Positions 57,404 through 64,000 of a stretch of DNA of 64,000 nucleotides are shown piece by piece. Numbering within the stretch: the first letter of the stretch is position 1; the number at the start of each line of letters is the position of its first letter. This DNA comes from JACCWP01 sp963801045. GTDB taxonomy: Bacteria > Actinomycetota > Actinomycetes > Propionibacteriales > Nocardioidaceae. The stretch covers positions 1 to 64,000 of the forward strand of contig CAWDDC010000003.1 of assembly GCA_963801045.1 (NCBI GenBank). The letters are read 5' to 3'. The notes below the pieces were generated by a model. It made no database searches. It saw only the letters and a program-made list of their open reading frames with translations, and was not told the origin of the DNA. Both the position numbers and the translations under genes were made by a program.

Positions 57404-60400
57404 GCCGGTTCGGTCTCGCGCAGCCGCTGGCTGATCACCACCGAGACCCCGTCGTCGCGCATCGAGACGCCGTAGAGCGCGTCGCCGATCTCCATCGTGC
57501 GCTTCTGGTGGGTGATGACCAGCAGCTGGCTGGTCTCGCGCAGCTCCTCGTAGATCGTGAGCAGCCGGCCGAGGTTGGCGTCGTCGAGCGCCGCCTCGAC
57601 CTCGTCGAGGATGTAGAACGGGCTCGGGCGGGCCTTGAACAACGCGACCAGGAACGCGACCGCCACCAGCGAGCGCTCGCCCCCGGACAGCAGCGACAGC
57701 CGCTTCACCTTCTTGCCGGCCGGCCGGGCCTCGACGTCGATGCCGGTCGTGAGCAGGTCGTCGGGGTCGGTGAGCACCAGCCGGCCCTCGCCGCCGGGGA
57801 ACAGCCGGCCGAAGACGGCCGCGAACTCGCGTTCGACGTCGGCGTAGGCCGCGGAGAACACCTCCTGCACCCGGGTGTCGACGTCGCCGATGATCTCCAG
57901 CAGGTCGCGCCGGGTGCGCTTGACGTCCTCGAGCTGCTCGCTGAGGAACCGGTGCCGCTCCTCCATCGCGGAGAACTCCTCCAGCGCGAGCGGGTTGACC
58001 CGCCCGAGCAGCGCCAGCTCGCGCTCCGCGGTGCGCAGCCGCTTGGTCTGGGCGTCGCGGTCGTACGGGACCGTCTCGGGTCGGCGCGAGCTGCTCCGCG
58101 TCGTCCGCGTCCCCTCCCCCGGGTCGGACGCCTCGGCCTCGCCCGGCACCGGTACGGGCACGTCGGGGCCGTAGTCGTCGACCAGCGCGTCCGGGTCGAG
58201 CCCGACCTCCTCGAGCGCGCGCTGCTCCAGCGCCTCGATCCGCAGCCGCTGCTCGGCGCGGGCGACCTCGTCGCGGTGCACCGAGTCGGTGAGCCCGGCG
58301 AGCTCGGCGGCGAGCCGGCGCACCTCTCCGCGGACCTCGGCGACCAGGCGCTCGCGCTCGGCCCGGGCCTGCTCGACGGCGGTACGCGCGGCTGCGGCGG
58401 CTGCCAGCGAGCGTTCAAGCCGCGCCAGCACCCGCTGCACCGCGGCGCCCACCTCGCGTGCGGTCACCGCCTCGCGCCGGCGCCGCTCGCGGCGGGCGAG
58501 CGCCTGCGCGCGTGCCGACCGCTCGGCCTCGGCGGCCCGCTCCAGCTGCTCGGCCCGGCCGGCCAGCGCACGCGCCCGCTCCTCGACCGTGCGCAGCGCG
58601 AGCCGGGCCTCCAGCTCGGCCTGCCGGGCCGTACGGGCACCGTCGACCAGCCGCTCCAGCTCGGCGTCGTCGGGCTCCTCGTCGGGGGCGTCCTCGGCGG
58701 CGCTCACCCGGGCCTCCAGCTCGGCCAGCCCGGCCAGGTCGCGGTCGCGCGCCTGCTCGGCCTCGGTGATGGCGCGAGCCACCCGCTCGGCCTCGGCGTG
58801 CGCCGACCGCGCCGCCGCACCCAGCTGGCCCAGCTGCTCGGCGACGGCGGCCATGGTGGCGTCGGACTCGTGCAGCTGGGCCAGGGCGGCGTCGGCCCGT
58901 CCGGCGGCGTCCGCGCGCTCCTCCTCCAGCCGGGCCAGGTCGAAGCGCAGCCGCTCCGCCGCGTGCGTCACCTCCGCCAGCCGGGCGCCCGCGTCGTCGA
59001 CCGCCGCCTGCACCTCCAGCAGGCTCGGCGCCGACGACGAGCCGCCCGCGGCGCGCAGCCGGCCGAGCAGGTCGCCCCCGGACGTGACCGCCAGCAGCTC
59101 GGGCCGGGCAGCGACGACCGCACGCGCCTGGTCCAGCGTGTCGACCGCCACCGTGCAGCCGAGCAGGGTGTCGAGTGCTGCCCGCAACGGACGCGGGGCG
59201 TCGACGACGTCGAGCACCGGGACGGCTCCGCCCGGCAGGTCGCCCGGCGAGGTCTGCGGCTCGGCAGCTGCGGTGCCGGTGCGGTCCGGCTGCGTGCATC
59301 GTGCGCGGGCTCCGGAGCGCCGAGCACGAGGCCGGACCGGCCGAGGTCGTCGCCGCGCAGCAGCTCGATGGCGGTGACGGCGGAGTCGACGTCGGACACC
59401 GCGACGGCGTCGGCGGCGCTGCCCAGCGCGGCGGCGACGGCCGCCTCGTAGCCCGGCCGCACGGTCAGCAGCGCGGCGACCGACCCGAGCACGCCGGAGA
59501 CCTGCTCGGTCGCCGCCAGCAGCGCGCCCGCGCCGTCCTTGTGCGCCAGCCCCAGCTCCAGCGCCTCCTTGCGCGCGGCCAGCCCGACCCGCTCGCGCTC
59601 GGTGGCCTGTGCCTCCTCGCGCACCTTGGTCAGCCGCGACTCGAGGTCGTCGAGCTCGCTGGCGGCGGCTTCGTAGCTCTCGTCCAGGCCGCCCTCGCCG
59701 GCGTCCAGCCCGGCCACCCTGCGTCTCCAGCGCGGTGAAGTCGTGCTGGGCCCGCTCGGCCCTGGCCAGCGCCTCGGTGCGACCCACCGTCAGCCGGCCG
59801 ATCTCCTCCTCCGCGGCCGTCGGCGCGCGTACGCAGCGCGTGCACCTGCCCGTGCAGCCGGGCCAGCCCCTCGCGCCGCCCGGCCGCCGCCCGGGTGAGG
59901 CCGGCGATCCGGCGCTCCTCCTCGGCGTGGGCCTGCTCGGCCGACTGGCGGGTGCCGACGGCCGTGTCGAGGTCGTCGCGGCGCCCGTCCAGCTCGGCGG
60001 CCAGCCGGTGCTCCTGCTCGCGGACCCGGTGCGCCTCGGCGGCCATCTCGTCGGGGTCGCGGCCGCCCCGGTGCTCGTCGGCGGGCTCGTTGGCCAGCCG
60101 CACCCGCTCGGCCGCCAGGCCGGCGGTGCCGGTGAACCGCTCCCGCAGCCCGGACAGGTGGTACCAGGTCTCCTGCGCGCGGGCCATCCGCGGCGCGTCG
60201 GCGCGCAGCGCCTCCTCGACCGCCGTCTCCTGCTCCCGGGCGGCGGCGAGCCCGGCCTCGACCGCCGTGCGCTGCTCGCGCAGCGCGGTCTCGTCGGCGA
60301 GCTCCTTGTCCAGGGCGGACCGGGCGGCCACCAGGTCGTCGGCGAGCAGCCGGGCCTTCGCGTCGCGGAGGTCGGCCTGCACCTGCACCGCCCGGCGGGC

Positions 60401-61033
60401 CACCTCGGCCTGCCGGCCGAGCGGCTTGAGCTGGCGGCGGATCTCGCCGATCAGGTCGGACAGCCGGGTCAGGTTGCCGTCGGTGGCCTCGAGCTTGCGC
60501 AGCGCCTTCTCCTTGCGCTTGCGGTGCTTGAGGACGCCCGCCGCCTCCTCGACGAAGCCGCGCCGCTCGTCCGGCGTCGCGTGCAGGACCGAGTCGAGCT
60601 GGCCCTGGCCGACGACGACGTGCATCTCCCGGCCGATGCCCGAGTCGCTGAGCAGCTCCTGGACGTCGAGCAGCCGGCAGCCCTGCCCGTTGATGGCGTA
60701 CTCGGAGCCCCCGCCCTTGAACATCGTGCGGGTGAGCGTGACCTCGGTGTAGTCCACCGGCAGCGCGCCGTCGGAGTTGTCGATGGTCAGGACGACCTCG
60801 GCCCGCCCGAGCGGCGCCCGCGCGGCCGTGCCGGCGAAGATGACGTCCTCCATCTTGCCGCCGCGCAGCGACTTGGCGCCCTGCTCGCCCATCACCCAGG
60901 CGAGCGCGTCGACGACGTTGGACTTGCCCGATCCGTTCGGGCCCACGACGCAGGTGATCCCGGGCTCGAAGTGCAGAGTCGTCGACGAGGCGAAGGACTT
61001 GAACCCGCGCAGCGTCAGGCTCTTGAGGTACAA
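57400..61033 (-). CDS. smc: Chromosome segregation protein SMC (three frameshifts)
   Basis: About 1,210 aa. Walker A GPNGSGKSN is at 31-39; two long coiled coils flank the hinge (around GVLGSVAALLTVRPGYEAAVAAAL). The C-terminal head has LLSGGERSLVAVAFL and FYILDEVEAALDD. Breaks near 59825, 59720 and 59290 fall in the coiled coil and hinge. As an essential or near-essential gene its breaks argue for sequencing error. Confidence 0.94.
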
Positions 61034-61229
61034 CGCAGCTCCTGGCGTCGTGGCGGCACGGCTGGGCTCTGCCGGGGAAGCAGCCGCGTGGCAGCCTACC
61101 CAGCCGGAGCGGGTGGCCGACCGTGGCGCGCCGTCGGACCCCCGGCGCGAGCAGGAGGGGTACGGATCGACGCGGCGTTCAGCGGGCGTGCCGCGTCAGG
61201 TGGTGCAGGTGCGACCCAGGGGGCACGGG

Positions 61230-61455
61230 TCAGTGCAGCGCGGGCTCGAGCAGCCGCTCCGGGGACTCCGGGGCTCGCTCGTCGTGCAGCAGCAGCGCGG
61301 TCCCGCTCACGCATGGTGGCGGAGAGCTCGTCGTTCTCGCGCTGGAGGCGGGCCACCATGGCCTCCAGATCGGCAACCCGGCGGCGGAGCAGGAGTGCGT
61401 CACGCGTCAACCGGGGGTCGGTGCCGCCCATGTGGCCGAGGAGTGCCTTCGCCAT
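61230..61455 (-). CDS. Small coiled-coil protein of unknown function (one frameshift)
   Basis: About 74 aa. LLLRRRVADLEAMVARLQRENDELSATMRE forms a leucine-zipper-like helix; the tail is acidic (HDERAPESPERLLEPALH). An extra base near 61300 breaks the frame. It lies alone between smc and mutM. No domain recognised; a DNA-binding or scaffold partner is possible. Confidence 0.6.
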
Positions 61456-61652
61456 GTACGCCCTCCACGTTGAGGTCGATCGAGGTGTCAGGGACCGACG
61501 CCTCGTGAGCGGCTGTCCCCCGGGGTGGGGCCGATCGGCCCGTCTCCCAGGATCGCACCGGGCCACCGGCCCGGTCAACCTGGCGCGGGGTCTGGTCCGG
61601 TCTGTCCGGCGGTTCGCGCCTGGGACCGTCACCCGCATGGTCACCTGCACCG

Positions 61653-62543
61653 TCACCAGCGGCCCCGCCGGGGCCGCGGCTGGCAGCGGGGACAGGTGTA
61701 CGACGAGCGGTTCATGAACGGGTCGCGACGCACCGGGGTGCCGCAGCGCGGGCAGGGCTCGCCCTCCTGCCCGTAGACCGCGAGCGAGCGGTCGAAGTAG
61801 CCGGAGACGCCGTTGACGTCGACGTAGAGCGCGTCGAAGGACGTCCCGCCCTCGTCCAGCGCGGCGACCATCACCGCGTGCACCGCGGCCAGCAGCCGGG
61901 TGACCTCCGCGCCGGCGCAGCGTCTCGGTGGGGCGGGCGTAGTGCAGCCGGGCCCGCCACAGCGCCTCGTCGGCGTAGATGTTGCCGACCCCGGAGATCA
62001 GGGTCTGGTCGAGCAGCGCCCGCTTGATGCCGGTACGCCGCCGGCGCAGCCGCGCGTAGAGCGTCCTCGGCGTCGAACGCCGGGTCGAGCGGGTCGCGGG
62101 CGATGTGCGCGACCTCGGCGGGCAGCACGGCGCCGCCCTCGCTGATCGAGCAGCCCGCCGAAGGTGCGCTGGTCGACGAAGCGCAGGTCGAGGCCCCGGT
62201 CCAGCACCATCCGCACCCGCAGGTGCCGCTCGACCGGCGAGTCGTGCGGCTGCACCAGCAGCTGACCGGACATGCCCAGGTGCGCCAGCAGCGCGTCGTC
62301 GGCGTCGGCCTCGGTGTCCGTCTCAGGTGCCGGTGCCGGCGCCAGCGGGACCCAGAGGTACTTGCCCCGCCGGCGCGGCGACCCGAGGACCTGGCCACGC
62401 ATCCGGGCGGCGAAGTCGGCGCCGCCACCGACGTGCCGGCGTACGGAGCGCGCGCCCAGCACGTCGACGTCGAGCACGCGACGCCCGGTGGTGTGCCGCT
62501 CGAGCCCGCGGCGGACGACCTCGACCTCTGGCAGCTCCGGCAC
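61653..62543 (-). CDS. mutM: Formamidopyrimidine-DNA glycosylase (three frameshifts)
   Basis: Removes 8-oxoguanine and ring-opened purines. About 295 aa. PELPEVEVVRRGL provides the catalytic Pro and Glu at the N-terminus (GTG start). VGNIYADEALWRARLHYARP is the helix-two-turn-helix and CPRCGTPVRRDPF ... CPRCQ the zinc finger. Breaks are near 62150, 62055 and 61920. It follows rnc by six bases. Confidence 0.92.
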
Positions 62544-62549
62544 CGCAGG

Positions 62550-63290
62550 TCAGCCGGCGGCCGGGAGGCCGTGCTCGGCCCGGATCTCGCGCCAGGCGGT
62601 CTCGGCCGCCTGCTGCTCGGCCTCCTTCTTCGACCGGCCCTCGCCGCTGCCGTAGAGCTGCTCCCCCACCCGCACCCGGGCGTTGAACCACTTCGCGTGG
62701 TCGGGGCCGGTCTCCTCGACCAGGTAGTCGGGGACGCCGAGCCCGTGCGCGGCGCTGAGCTCCTGCAGGCTGGTCTTCCAGTCGAGCCCCGCGCCCTTGG
62801 TGGCGGCGTCGGCGACCAGCGGGTCGAACAGGGTCCGCACCACCCGGGCGGCACCGTCGAAGCCGTACTGCACGTAGATGGCGCCGAGCAGCGCCTCGAC
62901 GGTGTCGGCGAGGATCGAGGACTTCTCCCGGCCGCCGGTGGTCTCCTCACCGCGCCCGAGGCGCAGGTGCGGGCCGAGGCCGAGGCTGCGCCCGACGTCG
63001 GCCAGCGCCTTGGCGTTGACCACGGCGGCGCGCAGCTTGGCCAGCCGGCCCTCGGACAGGTCGGGGTGGCGGGTGTAGAGGCCGTCGGTGACGACCAGGC
63101 CGAGCACCGAGTCGCCGAGGAACTCCAGCCGCTCGTTGGTCGGCAGCCCGCCGTTCTCGTACGCGTACGAGCGGTGGGTCAGCGCGAGCTCGAGGGCGCC
63201 GGGCTCGAGGTCGGGCACGCCCAGCGCCTCGAGCAGACCGGCCCGGTCGGGTGCGGAACTGCCGCCGGGTGCGGCGTCGGGCGCTCCCAT
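62550..63290 (-). CDS. rnc: Ribonuclease III
   Basis: Double-strand RNA nuclease for rRNA processing, 246 aa. NERLEFLGDSVLGLVV and DTVEALLGAIY carry the acidic metal ligands; the C-terminal dsRNA-binding domain begins near residue 165 (DWKTSLQEL). ATG at 63290, ten bases after rpmF. Intact. Confidence 0.96.
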   Translation of the reverse strand: MGAPDAAPGGSSAPDRAGLLEALGVPDLEPGALELALTHRSYAYENGGLPTNERLEFLGDSVLGLVVTDGLYTRHPDLSEGRLAKLRAAVVNAKALADVGRSLGLGPHLRLGRGEETTGGREKSSILADTVEALLGAIYVQYGFDGAARVVRTLFDPLVADAATKGAGLDWKTSLQELSAAHGLGVPDYLVEETGPDHAKWFNARVRVGEQLYGSGEGRSKKEAEQQAAETAWREIRAEHGLPAAG

Positions 63291-63300
63291 GCCGCCCGGG

Positions 63301-63486
63301 TCAGAGGACCTGGCGACGCTCGCCGCGGGCGCCGTACTGCCCGCACTCGGGGCAGGCCCGGTGCGGCAGGTGGGGCGACCGGCAGGCCGGGTTGGCGCAG
63401 GTGACCAGGGAGGGCGCGGTGGCCTTCCACTGGGCGCGGCGGTGCCGCGTGTTGCTGCGCGACGTCTTCCGCTTCGGAACCGCCAC
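63301..63486 (-). CDS. rpmF: 50S ribosomal protein L32
   Basis: 61 aa. MAVPKRKTSRSNTRHRRAQW is typical; the four Cys of a zinc ribbon appear partly (CANPACRS ... CPECGQYG), so this is a zinc-binding C+ form. It sits three bases after the DUF177 gene, the usual pair. Confidence 0.95.
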   Translation of the reverse strand: MAVPKRKTSRSNTRHRRAQWKATAPSLVTCANPACRSPHLPHRACPECGQYGARGERRQVL

Positions 63487-63489
63487 TTC

Positions 63490-63999
63490 TCACTCCTCGT
63501 CGGGACCGGGCGTGCCCGGTCGTTCGTCGTGCGTCCAGCCGGCCAAGGCGGCCCACCGGGGGTCGGCCACCTCATCGTGCCCGTGCTCCGGGTCGTCCGC
63601 GAGCCGTACCCCACAGGTGGGGCACAGACCCGGACAGTCGTCCCGGCACAGCGGGCGGAACGGCAGTGCGAGCACCACCGCGTCCCGCAGCAACGGGTCG
63701 AGGTCGATCAGGTCGTCGACCAGGCGTCCTGCCTCGTCGTCCTCGGCGTCGCTCTCGGGGTAGGCGTACAGCTCCTGCAGGTCGACGTCGAGCTCGACGT
63801 CGAGGTCCTGCAGGCACCGTGCGCACTCCCCACGTGCCCGCGCCCGGGCGGACCCGGTGACCAGCACGCCCTCCATGACCGACTCGAGCCGGAGCTCGAG
63901 CTGGACCGGATCACCTTCCGGCACCCCGATGACCTCGATGCCGAGATCGACGGGGGCCGGAACCGAACGCGACACCTCTCGCTGCGACCCCGGTCGTCG
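63490..63999 (-). CDS. DUF177/YceD protein, 5' end outside window
   Basis: 169 residues are visible. ECARCLQDL and CRDDCPGLCPTCG are the conserved Cys motifs; VMEGVLVTGSARARARGE precedes them. A GTG at 63975 is possible, but the frame stays open to the window edge and RPGSQREVSRSVPAP fits the usual conserved N-terminal part, so the start is probably beyond the window. YceD binds 23S rRNA precursor and is linked to rpmF expression. Confidence 0.88.
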   Translation of the reverse strand, partial: RRPGSQREVSRSVPAPVDLGIEVIGVPEGDPVQLELRLESVMEGVLVTGSARARARGECARCLQDLDVELDVDLQELYAYPESDAEDDEAGRLVDDLIDLDPLLRDAVVLALPFRPLCRDDCPGLCPTCGVRLADDPEHGHDEVADPRWAALAGWTHDERPGTPGPDEE

Positions 64000-64000
64000 G

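Overview
The window is about 70% G+C, uses GTG starts freely, and packs genes with many 4-base ATGA/GTGA overlaps. The order of core genes from smc down to rlmN is the actinobacterial one. Together with the style of the polyamine genes and the long acidic tails on ribosomal proteins, this suggests an actinomycete of the Nocardioides / Nocardioidaceae type. This is inference from content and synteny; no database search was possible.

Region 1 (1-24.1 kb) is an accessory block devoted to polyamines and diamines. It holds two complete spermidine/putrescine-type ABC transporters (7998-3981 and 20540-16418, both minus strand). With them are two gamma-aminobutyraldehyde-type aldehyde dehydrogenases, three class III aminotransferases, two PuuB-like FAD oxidoreductases, an agmatinase (speB), a saccharopine-dehydrogenase-family enzyme, a glutaryl-CoA dehydrogenase and an Lrp/AsnC regulator. 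A plausible flow is uptake of agmatine, putrescine or cadaverine, oxidation or transamination to the aminoaldehyde, then the omega-amino acid (GABA or 5-aminovalerate), and a further transaminase step; glutaryl-CoA dehydrogenase would drain the C5 branch. Within this block lie a truncated LacI regulator fused to the tail of a probable GH53 galactanase gene (a deletion scar) and a secreted allene-oxide-cyclase-barrel protein.

Region 2 (24.1-28.2 kb) carries a striking inverted array of 22-bp repeats, a propionyl-CoA synthetase-like gene, a RIO1-type kinase preceded by a small ORF, and a secreted protein of unknown function.

Region 3 (28.2-64 kb, almost all minus strand) is housekeeping. Read in transcription order from the right end it runs: DUF177-rpmF-rnc-mutM, a small coiled-coil gene, smc, thioesterase, (fur-katA on the plus strand), ftsY, amt-glnB-glnD, ffh, an amidohydrolase, rpsP-KH-rimM-trmD, rplS, lepB-rnhB-DUF2469-yraN-comM-dprA-xerC, (an M23 peptidase on plus), rpsB-tsf-pyrH-frr-cdsA, phosphatase, DinB, rlmN-HAD-methyltransferase. 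The fur-katA pair and the thioesterase sit between smc and ftsY.

Sequence quality matters. More than 25 genes, including smc, lepB, rnhB, rlmN, mutM and rpsP, are broken by one or more single-base indels, mostly +1 insertions outside homopolymers, and most densely at 13-21 kb. I read these as consensus errors, annotate each gene across its breaks, and give approximate break positions. Gene junctions, especially convergent ones, hold long perfect palindromes without T tracts; one palindrome family occurs three times. I saw no rRNA, tRNA, CRISPR array, insertion sequence or prophage.
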